From Stenopsyche tienmushanensis (taxonomy: Eukaryota > Arthropoda > Insecta > Trichoptera > Stenopsychidae): 64,000 nucleotides of DNA. Both the position numbers and the translations under genes were made by a program. The notes below the pieces were generated by a model. The model was not told the origin of the DNA. It saw only the letters and a list, made by a program, of their open reading frames with translations, and did no database searches. This document shows positions 21,300 through 34,400 of this stretch, piece after piece (position 1 is the first letter of the stretch; each line of letters begins with the position of its first letter). Location: assembly GCA_008973525.1 (NCBI GenBank), contig WACJ01000133.1, positions 1 through 64,000 on the forward strand, given 5' to 3'.

Positions 21300-23260
21300 G
21301 AGAATGTTATGATTTTATAATTTCGCTTTTAAATTTATGCGACCTTTTTGAACTATTTATGCCAATCTCCTTCTGTGTTTATGAGAATTCCTCTTAAATA
21401 TGTTATACTGCATTCATCTAATGGCAATAACTTTGATCACAAATTAAATTACGATTCGAAATCTTCGTATTTCAATTGAAATCTAGTTTTCGCCGATTCA
21501 GCATCTTTCCATTTTGGGGTCAAGGTTTCGCAGACCTTTTGATATGCTCATACTCTTTCCTGTTCCTGTAATATTATTACTTAAAGCAAGTCTAACTTAT
21601 CAGTACATATCTTTGCATACGATTCACTGGTGAGTCACTGTTTTTTCAAAGAAATAGAAAATATTTACCAATATCTAAAAATTATTATTCTATGGACACA
21701 TTGGTGAATCCGTAAATGTCTTCACATTTTAATGGATCAGACGTTGAATGATCTTTGCTTCCAGGACGTATTGGTCAGGATGCCTTATAAAAACACTATA
21801 ATACAATTAATAAATTGAGATCAATTTTAATGGAGTCTATATAATATTAATAAAAATATTCATTGTGTTGTGACAATCCTGAAGAAGAAATGCTCAAAAC
21901 CTATAAACGATCCCACAGGATAGCATGCGGTATATGTGCATATATTAGGGCACACGAGTCGCCTTCAGACAATGAAATATACAAGTCAACGCAATATAAA
22001 ACACAATTTTTAATTGTCACTAAAACAAAGATTACACAGTACTAGAGTAAAAATTACTTTGCTGCCATAGTTATTGACACAATATGTTTTTGTGCGAGAA
22101 GTGCGTCAGACATATTGCAATCTTTGCGCGAATGCAGCGTTTGTCACTTGTTCGAACACCTGGAGAAAAAATGTTTTTAACGTTCAATTAATATTGCGAT
22201 GTGTACATTTGGCCGCATCATAATATTTTTGTTTTGATACGCTGTAAATTGATTTTCATACGATTCGTCTATCCTTTTGACACAGTGTTGTTTTCGTTAT
22301 ATCGTCGTTTTTATGATGCAATTGATTGTTTGACCTTTCAGACATCATAAAGTTACCTTTGAGCATACTGGGCTTGATTTTATAAAAATGTCTGCACTTT
22401 TGGATGCAAAACTTTTGTCCTGAATAAATCAATAATCTCGGCTAAGCAAGTTTAATGGCTTTAGTCTGTCTGGCTATTTTAAGTGAATGTGAATGAATGA
22501 TAATAATTTCACTGTAATACAGATGTCTGCGCAATATTGCTTTAATTGTGTGATTTTCTGTTATTTTTTCGACTCGATATAAAATCCTTTTCGTTCCATA
22601 GATAGAAATAGAAATGTATTTATGGAAAAAAATGTAACAATACCAAAATATTGAAAAGAGGTGTATTTATAGAACGGGTTTTTGAAAATGGCTTCTGTTA
22701 ATTTTCAAAGTTATTTTCAGAATTACCCTACCTATTGTATCGTATACAATTAAGTTTATTTTTCGCGTCGTTTTTTCTTTTATTTGTGGAAATTATATAG
22801 GAAAAAGGTTTGTGTTACGAGATCTAAGAACAACACATTTCTTTAATATTATTTTTATGTTGGGGGGGAACTAAAAATATTCGCCAATTATGAGACTTTA
22901 TATTTGAGCTCAGTACGTGTCCAGACACGGTGATGGAAACATCTCTGTAAGTTATATTTTTTGTAGAACTTGTAAATAATGCTTAAATTGTTAAGCATTA
23001 TTTTCACATAACAGATTTTTTTTATTGTTAAGGGTAAAATGTCACTGGTTTTGAAAAAAAAACCACCTACTTTGGGGTTATTTTTTTAATCTAAAAAAAT
23101 AAGATAAAATAAACATTTTGACCTGATTATGTTAACTGGCATAGCCATACATGTTTAAAATAAGCTCGTAAAATTTCAGACCAATCGGCGACTTGGTTTT
23201 TCGAAATTCTTTCCACACCGTATGCAAAAATGACATTTAGAGAAAAACGCGTTTAAATCA
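21300..23260. other. AT-rich intronic or intergenic DNA, no gene seen
   Basis: No conserved frame found. A short palindrome lies at about 22978-23008 (AATGCTTAA...TTAAGCATT). Confidence 0.4.
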
Positions 23261-23374
23261 TATCTAGTATTTATACCTTTTCCGCCGTCAAAGTGGAGTC
23301 AACGCAAGAGGTAAAAATACCTTGCAAAAGATAACAACGACCAGTCTGCGTAAACGGTAAAAATATCCTTCCCG

Positions 23375-23690
23375 ATGGAGATGTGTTAAATATAAAAGAT
23401 CGGGATAACGTTTTACTGCCGAGGATGTATGTGTCCGGATTTGTTAGTATAGTTCGCTCCAACAGTGCCCTGTCAGAGCTTTTCGAGGTAACAACGAGAG
23501 TCAGACAGGGAGATGCTTTCTTCCCATTACTTTTTAATATTGCGTTGGATGCAATTATGAAGGAGGCTGGCAGATCAGGACACAGATCCATGGATGGATA
23601 ATGCAATGCATTTGGCCTTCGCTGACGACATCGACAATCGTGGCTAAATCGAGATCGGAGGCTTTGGCGGCAATTTCGGGTCCCCTATAA
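23375..23690 (+). pseudogene. LINE reverse transcriptase fragment, plus arm of an inverted pair
   Basis: Reads FVSIVRSNSALSELFEV, VRQGDAFFPLLFNIALDAI and MKEAGRSGH, then breaks frame before the FADDI motif (LAFADDI in another frame). This is the GVRQGD...SPLLFN and FADD region of non-LTR RTs. It is nearly the reverse complement of 24700-25020. Confidence 0.85.
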
Positions 23691-23869
23691 TATAATCATA
23701 ATTTGTGTAGATTCCTCTCTTGGTCCTTTGCATTCAATGTACGTTTTTTTATAAGATTTCCTGCTTCCTGCTATTATGTCGATTGGCAAGTTCTGTTTTA
23801 ATTTACAGCGTTTATTTGTAAATAAAGCAGAACATGTTAATGTTCAATGCCTACAATATGACTATTGAA

Positions 23870-24660
23870 GTTGTCATCATTGTATTGTTGACGGTAGCTT
23901 AATTGATGAAGTCTCTAATGATTTCACATTTACTGGGTTATTTTTCTTTGTCTCCAAGTGCCGTGCACTCCGAATGCGTCGGCAACCAGTAGCTTGATCT
24001 TGTTTGGAGCAGTGCGATAAAGTACTCTGAGTCCGTATCATTGCCGCAAGTACATCAGCCATGGCGTCTTCCTGGCTCCACAGCTGCAATGCACTTTGTT
24101 TTCTCTTATCATTTAATTTCAGCTCCATTGATGTGCGATGTGTGACAACTGCATTTAATAATCCTTGTAGATCGTCGGATGTTTTGTGTTCCGTTTATTA
24201 TTACTCCGGCATCAGCTTTTCCAACGGCCTCATTAATCATTTGTACCGAGCATAGGTTGAATAACAGTGGAGATAGTACGTAATCTTGTCGAACGCCTTT
24301 TAAGATTTTAATGTTTTTGCTTTGGGAATACAAAAAGATTTTATTCTTAATGTTGGGACATTAATAAATAGTTCTATTGAAATCTTCATCTGATTTTTAG
24401 GATAATTTCTATGAACAAGTCATACTTACCTTTACTTTGGATGGCTCTTGCAACCCTATAAAAGAGCCCTGGACATCGACAACGCTTGCCGCTATTTTCG
24501 TCTGTCTTGGGCCTCCTTACTCCAATTTACCAGGTCCAGATGTGCGGCGTCTTTATTGACTAGATCAGTCCAGCGTAGCCGAGGTCTTCCGATGGGTCTA
24601 CTGCCATTCTGCCATTGACCCTTCCAATATTTTCACTGTTGATACTTAAGGAGGTGTAAT
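23870..24660 (-). pseudogene. Second LINE relic (RTE/CR1-like) between the inverted arms
   Basis: The minus-strand 24333-24109 piece reads ILKGVRQDYVLSPLLFNLCS, DAGVIINGTQNIR, an RT segment unlike the flanking family. At 24640-24450 the minus strand gives pieces like a LINE tail (PSEDL/GRPRLRW-type and RRPKTD). Both are broken. Confidence 0.65.
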
Positions 24661-24699
24661 CTTAGATACCATGAAATATTTCGTTTTAGTAGAGTTAGT

Positions 24700-25020
24700 T
24701 TTCATCTGCCGAAATTAGCAGTAGCTCCTTTGATAGACGTAAGTGCCGCCAAAGCCTCCGATCTTGATTTAGCCACGACGTAGATGTCATCAGCAAAGGC
24801 TGAATGCATTGCATTATCCATCCATGGATCTGTGTGTCCTGATCTGCCAGCCTCCTTCATAATTGTCTCCAACGCAATAATAAAAAGTAATGGGGAGAGG
24901 GTATCTCCCTGTCTGGCTCTCATTGTTACCTCGAAAGACTCTGACAGGGCACTGTTGGAGCGAACTATACTAACAGATCCGTACACACACATCCTTGATA
25001 GTAAAATGTTATCCCGATAT
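24700..25020 (-). pseudogene. LINE reverse transcriptase fragment, minus arm of an inverted pair
   Basis: The minus-strand frame reads SVSIVRSNSALSESFEV, ARQGDTLSPLLFIIALETI, then SAFADDIYVVAKSRSEALAA, so the RT FADD catalytic motif is intact here. It is the same family and the same piece of the protein as 23375-23690. Confidence 0.85.
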
Positions 25021-25316
25021 TTTATATTTAAGTGGAGTGTTCGAAATGTTTTTTGATATATAAAATTGAATTGAATAGTGTTTTCATAAACATGCTTTAT
25101 TGTTTATATTATTTTCTTAAATATTGCTCGTGTATTTGTCATTTATCTTACAATCGTCATAATCCTCGTTGATTAAATTGTATTGTTTTGTTAGTATGAG
25201 TAATTCGAGCTTATCTAGAGATTTTATTTTATATCCTATTGTTTCAAAACAAATTTTCTTTGTTCCACTTTCTCAATATTTTCATGCTATTTACTTTTTC
25301 TATTTTTTTTTTGCAG

Positions 25317-25478
25317 AAATTCATCATTGAATTTTTCTACGCATTCATAGTCGATTTCATAATTATACATCTATACTTCTCAAACGTGCCTATAAGGATC
25401 TGCATATTTTAATCATTATCGCTCAATATTTTTACACTTTTTCTGGGCTTTCAAAATACTTACCATTGGAAAAGGAAG
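25317..25478 (+). other. Cnot4: Cnot4 5' UTR part of the first coding exon
   Basis: A long T-tract ending in TTGCAG (25311-25316) is a strong acceptor. From there to the ATG at 25479 the frame is closed by TAA at 25410. This implies at least one non-coding upstream exon, which could lie in one of the GC-rich patches at 16-17.6 kb. The upstream exon itself is not proven. Confidence 0.6.
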
Positions 25479-28400
25479 ATGTCAGTCATGAATCAAAGTG
25501 GAGAAGAGCAGGTATATTTAAAAATATATATATAATGAAATATTTATATTTTGCAAGGTTTTAATCTTTAAAAAATATTGTTTTTAAGGAATGTCCGCTG
25601 TGTCTGGAGCCATTTGAAGTAGACGATCTACACTTCTATCCATGTACATGCGGATATCAGGTATGAGAATGCATTCATTTATCTGCATTTTAATGCATTT
25701 TTATTGTATCTCATTCATAATTTATAATTCTATGGCTTAGTATCGAAGTAATGGATTAATTCTTGCACATTAACGGCAAAGGTTTGAGTCCAAATCTAGA
25801 TTGTGGGAACATTTTTTACAATAAAATACAATAAATTTAATATATGTGGGTAAATTTGGAAATCATTATTTTTGAATGATATTTTAATTATTGTTGCAAA
25901 TCAGATACTCATAGCTAATTTTGCTTTCAGACTTCAGTATTCAATTATTTAGAAACGGGAAATCTGGATGTAACCATATTCAAGACGATCATGTTGAAAA
26001 ATTAATACTTTTGATCTCTTAATTTTTTTTTGCACAATGAACCCATTTTTAGTCAGAATTTGATCCCGAAATTATATAAAACGAAACTAAGAATCAGCTC
26101 AAAGCTAATATTTCAATTGTATATGGAATATTAAAAGATATATTTAAAAATACATAAAATAATGTTTACAGCAACAGTTTAGCGACAACATTATATCTTA
26201 ACGCACTTAAAGCGGTTGAAATTGCATATTGCGTGAGAAAAATACTCTTGTGTAAAAAAAAATGAACAGATGAATAGATGAAATGAAATTAATTTAAATA
26301 CAAAATAATCACCATATTTAAAACCTTTAAAAAAATAAGATGGTTTTGATTTAAAAGAGATTGTTTTTGATACCATCATTGAATGTATATTTTTTCCATC
26401 TAAAAAGTTCTGTAAGGAACGAAATAAGTGATAGTCAGAAGTCTTGTGATTATGGGGCGTGCTAAACCATTCTCCACCCAAGTGTGTTAATCAGCTGTGA
26501 TTTTTTCTCCGGATTTCAGCAATTTAATATATAAAAATCAATGTTTGTTTGTCCGTATTTAATGAGCTGCCATACCGTTCATCCGATTGCAATAAAACTT
26601 TGTCAATTTATTGTTTACACTTGCGGGAATAACACAGGCATAGTAAAAATATTATTTGAGTACGCAGTTTGTTATGCGAGACGTTTAGCGTATGCACTAT
26701 ATTGGTCTGGTGGTTGCTAGGGTAAATAAAGCACTACAACCGTTGATCGTATACCTAATATATGAAAACATTTCAATAAATAGAATCAAAACATAAAAAA
26801 ACTTTCCTTCTTTGTGTGGCATTGCAACGCATGCAGGGTAATCACTAGTTCAAAATAAATTATACCATGAATATCCCACTAAACGTATCGTACTATTGTC
26901 ATGTTCGGGCATGGAGGCCGAATGGAAAGTTCTCCCGCGAAGTGTCAGGGGTTCCACTTCAGGATCTGTTGGACATGCAGATCTAATGTCTGGTCCCTGC
27001 GCATTCGGCGCTTTCGTTTTGGCACCAAATGTGCGGAAGGAGTATTCTACGGGAATAACTCCGAAGTCTACTGCCACCATTTGTGTTAAATGTAGATTCA
27101 TCTGGACAATTGGTTAGCATCTGGATATAATACTAGATTAATTATTCCGGTGAAAAGTAGCTCCAGCCAGAACTGGCAGCAATACCCTTTGATTAAATGA
27201 CTTATGCTTGGTGCATACTTTTTGTTTATCGCAAGTGCGTGTCTGCTGGTGTAAATCGGTCACAGTGCGGGCACGGAGGTATGTAGCGGATGAAAGTTTA
27301 ATCACATGCGTACGCACTTAATACGTGCAGTACCCATATGCCTTGTTTCCACATTCTGCCGATGTTTTGCAAATTTATTTGAACGCTAAATTATAAACAC
27401 CTGGTCTTATCCGTTATTTCTTGAATTAACATCTTTGGTTTGGCTTCAATTCCTGATCAATTTTGAAGTTGTGCGATTCTCATCGATAGTTTTAGGAGAT
27501 CAAATTCTAAGTTTTTCTGCAAAAATTGCACAGTTTAAAATTTCTGAATCATTTCTGGCATCGTTGAACCGATAGAACTTCACCATACTTTTGAGAATGG
27601 CTCGAAATCTTCATTTCTACCCTTATCTGTTTGCAGGACCATTTTTTATACTGTGGCTGCCATCAAGCTCATCTTCTTTTTGTTTTTTTTTAGCCTGATC
27701 AATAAAAAAGCAATTGGCCAAGCGTACAGATTTAGAAGATCTGCCACTAGTCGCATTCTTAGAGTTCGTTATTATCTCGTAGATTACAGTATTACTACTA
27801 CTACTATTCTAGCTCATTCTACACTCGTACGCTCCTACTATCGGATTTGAATTTTATGAGAAACTCCACCAATTCACACTGGGTGACAAGCGTGTTAAGA
27901 GTAATTTTAGATAAAACCTGCATTGCTTAATTGATAGGATAAGAAGAAAATAAATGAATACTTTGGAACTTAAATTAATGAAAAACATTTGGTACTAATT
28001 TGAAAAATTTGAAAGGTTGAATAATCTCATTGCTAATGCAGTTGGTCACGGGAGATGCGTGGGAGATTATCTGTTTTACATATGAGTTATTGATAATATT
28101 ATTTGTATTGAAAAACGTTTGAATGCTGTTTACAGATGCCTATATTATATAATGTACATTTACGTCATCCGTAATATTGTTATAACTAAAACAGCAATTG
28201 CTCCTTTTTATTGGTTTGTTGTTTTTCTAGTTAATTTGTTATTATTTTAAATATTGTTCAACTAGTGATAATAGAATGTTGGAATTGTTCTTAGTATGAA
28301 TGAGTTTACAATTGTTCTGAGACAAATAAGCAGAAATTATCTTCTTTCTGATATTTTAGATATGACAGTGTTGCTTGCATATTCATGTAATTGCTCAATT

Positions 28401-31400
28401 TATTTTTATTTAGATTTTATCTGATAGACTGTATTACTATCTGTTTACTCTCAAGTGTATTTTTCCTATCGATTCACAATTGGCAAAAGTAGGCTCCAAC
28501 AAATATTACATTTTCATTAAACAAATTCAATATTTATTGTCCTGGATCAGTTATATGAATACTTGTGAAATAGACGTGCAACAGCTTCATGTAATATGTT
28601 ACTTAAGTGTAACATGGACCCCTAAAAGAATTCTCAGGGCTGCACCCTCATGGGGCTTCTTTGTTTGGCACCGTCACTTTGAGTGCGTGATTCTTTTGAT
28701 TCGATCAGAAATATTAACGCATTCGCGGACATGTCTGCATTATGTAGTAATTTTTCATAGCAAAAATGATGTATGTTAACATTTGACATAATTTTTTTCA
28801 GTGAATTTGATTGCTAGCCTACATTTTTAAAATACACGTTACTTTGATTTTCAGATATGTCGATTTTGTTGGAACCGTATTCGAGAAGGTGAAAATGGAT
28901 TATGTCCAGCTTGTCGTAAGGCTTACCCTGAAAATCCCGCGGATTTTACACCACTTTCACAAGAACAGGTATAAATTTAATTTTAACTGAATTTAACAGT
29001 GTTGAACCATGCAAGCTAAATTATGTTATTTGAGACTTGTGGCTAATTCATGGTTGGCTTACTGACAATAGCTGAATTATAGCATTGTAGATGTATACGG
29101 TTTGAGAGTTAGTTTTATCTGTATATTTTGCATAAAAACACAGTGAAATAAGATATGATTATGTATTTTGTAAAATTCCACATCACATGGGTTATGTTTT
29201 GGAAGATATTAATCAGAAATGAACGATTAACTCTTATGTGACGGGTTCAGGCATCACCAAAATGTTTGATAAATAAATGAACGGATGAATTTTATGGAAT
29301 GAGATGAAAGGATGAATGGCAAATAAATGAATTCTTCTGATAGTTACGAGTACAAAATAGAAGTAAAGATTAAATTAAACGTTTATAAGAATTTTTTATA
29401 GTACTGCTAAAATACACCTGTACTTACCAGAATGAGTACGCCCCACTGATTGAGTGTTTAAATACTATTTATATTAGTAAAGATAACATTTGTTTTTTTA
29501 GGTTGCTGCCATGAAAACGGAAAAACGAGCGCGTGAACAGCAGCGACGTAATAAAACATTAGAAAGTCGAAGACAGCTTAGTAGTGTACGAGTTGTACAG
29601 AAGAATTTGGTTTTTGTAGTTGGATTACCTGTTAGACTTGCTGATCCAGAGGTATGTTTTGTTGCAAATAAATAATATTTAACTCAAACTTGTATTAAAC
29701 TTAAAGTAATAAATTCAAAGAGAATCACTATTAAATAATATTTTGAGTATATATATTAGGTATATAGTTGCTCTATGTGTTTAATTGTTACATTTTATTT
29801 TTTGTTCCAGACGTTAAAAAAGCAAGAGTATTTTGGCAAATATGGCAAAATTCATAAAGTAGTAATAAATCATAGCACAACTTATGCAGGTTCACAGGTA
29901 TGTTTATTGAGCATTTATTTAAAGTATATTGTATGATAACCAGTTCAGGTTTTTATGATTTTATATTTTGATTGCCAAATATATTTTATAGGGTCCATCG
30001 GCATCAGCTTATGTCACGTATGTAAGTAGTGCAGATGCTCTCAGGGCTATTCAAAATGTCAATAATGTGACAATAGAAGGAAGAGTTTTGAAAGGAAGCC
30101 TTGGAACCACTAAATATTGTGCGAATTTCATGCGGAATCAGCCTTGTCCAAAAGCTGATTGCATGTATTTGCATGAATTAGGTAAATATATATAGAATTA
30201 GGATATTTGAATGTAAGATAGGATAGTTTAAAATATTGCTAATTTTCATTCTACTATTGTAGGTGATCCTAAGGCATCTTTTACAAAAGAAGAAATGCAT
30301 CAAGGCTTACATCAAATTTATGAAAAAAAACTACACAATCAATTGTTAGCACAACAGGACTCCTCTAATACAAAATCTTCTAGCAACAATATTAGCAAAG
30401 GCCCCACCACTAAGGACTCCAGTCCTTCCAATAGTTAGTATACATTTTATAAGAATAGCTACTGTTCATCATCAATAGAGGGCAAAGAAAATGAATGAAT
30501 AAAACAATAAAATGTACACAAAAGTCAGGGCCGTAATAAGGGGGCGGCAAAGCAGGCATCTGCCACGGGTGCAACTGGGCTTTGATCGCTAGGCGATCAT
30601 TCGTCATGTCAGCGGTCCGAAAAGTGGACCAGTTGGACACAGACCTTGTGGTCACTCTGTCTTCTTTAGGGCTTTTTATGGTATTTTTAGAGATAAAAGC
30701 GTACCCGGGGCCTATTATGATCTGTACGATCATGAAAGCCTCCTCAGAGGCTAACTTATGTAGGTGACTCCCCGCAAAGGTTGTGAACGGGTCTACACTT
30801 CTCTCCCACTCATAAAAACTATACGTTAATCAATTTTATTTTAGGCGCAAAATAAAATTAAAAAACCCTCGCTACGTCTTTGATAAAATTAATGTTAAAA
30901 ATATTGAAAATGTTAAATTATAGTAAATTACACAGAAAAAATAAAAATCAATCAATATAAAAAATCTGCATTAGCTAGGACTAAAATGAATAGCGATTCT
31001 TTACTCTGAAATTTTATTCTTTAGTCTTAATTTTTAGATCTTTTACCATTAACATTTTTTAACTGTTTACCATTTATTTCAATTTAAATATACTTGTGTT
31101 TATTACATTACAGGCACAAGTCAAGGTAGCTTTATTCCAACAACTGTGGTTACATCTTCTAGCATAAATATTAATCATTCTAAGTAAGTAAAATTTTATT
31201 TAGATTAAGTGTATAAGAAATAGACAGTATGTTTATGTTCATAAATTATATATTAAACTAGGCGCGTTTAAACCGGCTTATTTCATTAGTGAAATTAAAA
31301 TGAATGTTTGAATTTGTTGTAGATCTAAGACAAATCTATCGGGTGGAGGAGGTAGTACTGGTGCTCCTTTATCTTCCTCTTCCTCTTCTTCGTCATCATC

Positions 31401-34400
31401 GTCGTCGTTAAATAGTAAAGAAGCATGGCCCAGTCTTAATCCATCACCTACTTCCCATTCTCCCGGTGCAAATGAATCCTCGACAGTAAATCACAATAGA
31501 GAAACACAAAGACAAGGTAGGTCATTCTGATAATATTAATAAATAGTATGAAGGTATAAATGTTTGTCAATATTAATATGTATTATTCATATTTACTAAG
31601 GTATATATAATATATAACATGTAGATTTGATTGTGAGTTAATTTAAAAGTAACATATATTGGGTCTACCGGAAAGCTCTGTCTGATAATCGGAGGGTGCT
31701 AGGTCCGGGGAGTATGATGGATGCGGCAGAATTTTCCAGCCGAGCTTTGCGAGTTTCTGACGAGTCCTCAAAGCAGTATGTGGCCTGGCATTATCATGAA
31801 GCAGTATGACGTACTTCCTATTGAACATCGCCGATCTCTTGGAAGTGTTTTTTTTTAAATGATCCAATTGCTGACAAATTTATTGGTCCTTGAATGTCCC
31901 ATCATATACACAAAATTCTCTTATTCAGGCTCAACTTCGGAAGGAATAGGGCCTCCGTTTTTTCTAGTGCCAAAGAGAGTTCATTTTTTTTAAACTATCG
32001 TGCGATTCTCTTTAGTGGTGATACTTAGCTCTTCTGTAGTTTTGGCTTTAATCAGGACACCTACGTCTTTGCCGACGAGTTTTGTATCCCCGGGAAGGTC
32101 AATTTTTAAAAGGTCATCATACATCATGTTCTATAGAATTGGTCTAAGTACTGAGCCCTGAGATGATGGGTTTATCAGAAAGTTCGAAATCGCCAATTTG
32201 AAATTTTTTGAACCATCGAACACTTTTTTCTTGTTGGAATTTGTACAAAATATAGTGACATAAATTAACTTTATCTGTAACCATGGGTAAACGATTGTGT
32301 CTCACTTAACCTTTTCGTTAGTGAGAAGCTCTCCGTCTCAGTCTCCTTAACTTCGCTAAGTTCTCTCTGTCTCTGTCTGTCTCCGAGCTTCAATGTGCAA
32401 AAGTGCTCTTTCTGAATAGTGGAGGGGGTTTCGGAGGGTCTCCGATAGTACTCCCGTAGGGGTTAATACTAACATAAATCATCTTCGTTTTAGTTCATTT
32501 ACTAGGTCAGTATTTATACATTCAATGATAAAAGGAGAGAGCCATATATGCGTCAAATGAATATGCGCATACTTGTTGAAACTTATTGTAACTGGAACGG
32601 ATAGAACTTTACGGTAGATCTAATATTATAATATAAATCTTTAGTATAGTATTTATTTATTTGTGATAAGTTATTGAATATTCTATGTATCGGTTTTATT
32701 TTTTCCTTAAAATCTGTATTTGTGTTCATGGAACTTTAGGAAGGAAGTGGGAAGACTTTTTTTTTGAAAGGGTCGAATCGTAAAAATTTTAGATTCGACG
32801 GGCCACGGGCCACGGAGAACACAAGTTCAATTTTAATTTTTACATTAACCTTTTCGTTAGTGAGCAAATTTAAAATCGATGAAGTCGTTGATATCATAAT
32901 CGCTTTACACCGATTACTTTCTGTCAGCTCCTAATCAGCGTAAGACAATCTTCAATTCGAGGCAGAGTCAATTGTAAATAAACATTTGATAACATACAAG
33001 ATCGCGTCATTTCTTTACATAAACAATGCACAAAAAATCGATTCATTTGCTCCTCCTTTAGAAGGAAATGATAATTGAACAAAGACTCATTCAACACGCA
33101 GCGAAGTTAAAAAAACAAGCATTGTCGATAGCTCGCAATTTTCGATCATTTCTTTGCGTAAACAAATAACACACTTGAAATCGAAATGATTATAAGTCGA
33201 TAAATTTGGGCTTAACGATCTATACAATCATGCGAGGAACTATCCGTCTCAGTCTCCCGAACTGCGCTAAGTTCTCTCTGTCTCTGTCCGCCTCGGAGCT
33301 TCAATGCACAAGAGTGCTCTTTCTGAATAGTGAAGGTCATATCGGTTATTACCGTGAGTACTCACGAAACGGTTAATTCGCGGGCCGAATTTGGCACATG
33401 GAACATAGTTGTTGATTCCTATTTTATATGGGAAAGTGGTTGTCGCTGTTATAAATTTTGCACGAACATGTCTCATGTTACTTATTTTTAAATTACATTT
33501 AATATTACTAATTAGGTATATTTAATTTTATATAATGTAACTGTAATACTTAATTTATGTTTTTCATCATTTTCATTCATATCCATATAAAGTAGAATAT
33601 TTTGTAAAAATATAATTTTCCCGTCTTAGGTTCTACACCATCCCCACAGACTTCTGGCAATCATCAAACCAACGCAAAATCCAAACAAAACAAAAGTAAT
33701 AAAGAAAATCACCAAACAAATACGGAAAATGCTAGCAAAAAGAATAAATCAAACGGGCAATCTGCAAACGACAACAAAAAAGGATCAAATAATAGCAAGA
33801 AATCAAAATCTGAAAAACAATCTCAACAGCAAAATATTATGGATAATATGAAACATAATTCATTAGAGAAAGAAAGCGGCAATGCAAACAATATAGATAA
33901 TTTGAAGGACAAGAATATGGAAAGAGAAAATATAGATAATTATCAGGAACAAGCATTTAGTAATTCATCATTACATAGAGAAAGTGACGATATAGAATTG
34001 GATGCTGATGACAGACACAGTCTCTTAGATAATCATGACTTATTAGATAACAGTGACCACAGTCTTTTAGAAGATCACGATGGGCATGATTTGCTCTCAA
34101 ACATAAATAACCTTACAGATAATTTAATGATGATGAATAGGCATCAAGAAATGTCAGGTTTACCTGGACATCCATTATTACCACATAACATTTCACTCAA
34201 ACCAAATTTAGCACAAGATTTTGGTTTATTAGACATTTCACAGGTCTCTAATAGAAATCCACCATTGATCAATGACCACCAACAATTACATCCCATGCTT
34301 TCAGAAACGAACGATCTACGTTTGATGAAAGAGAGACAAAATGAATTGCTTTTGAGACAGAATCAAAGAGGACTCTTAATGACAGAATTAGGTAAACAAT

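Noticed and set aside
25740..25810. Second SINE head (GGTTTGAGTCC) in a Cnot4 intron
   Set aside because: Only a weak B-box-like stretch, with no A-tail or flanking duplication; too degraded to call.
27653..27850. 65-codon frame with a hydrophobic start
   Set aside because: Looks like a signal peptide only because of the T-rich tract; it lies inside a Cnot4 intron without other support.
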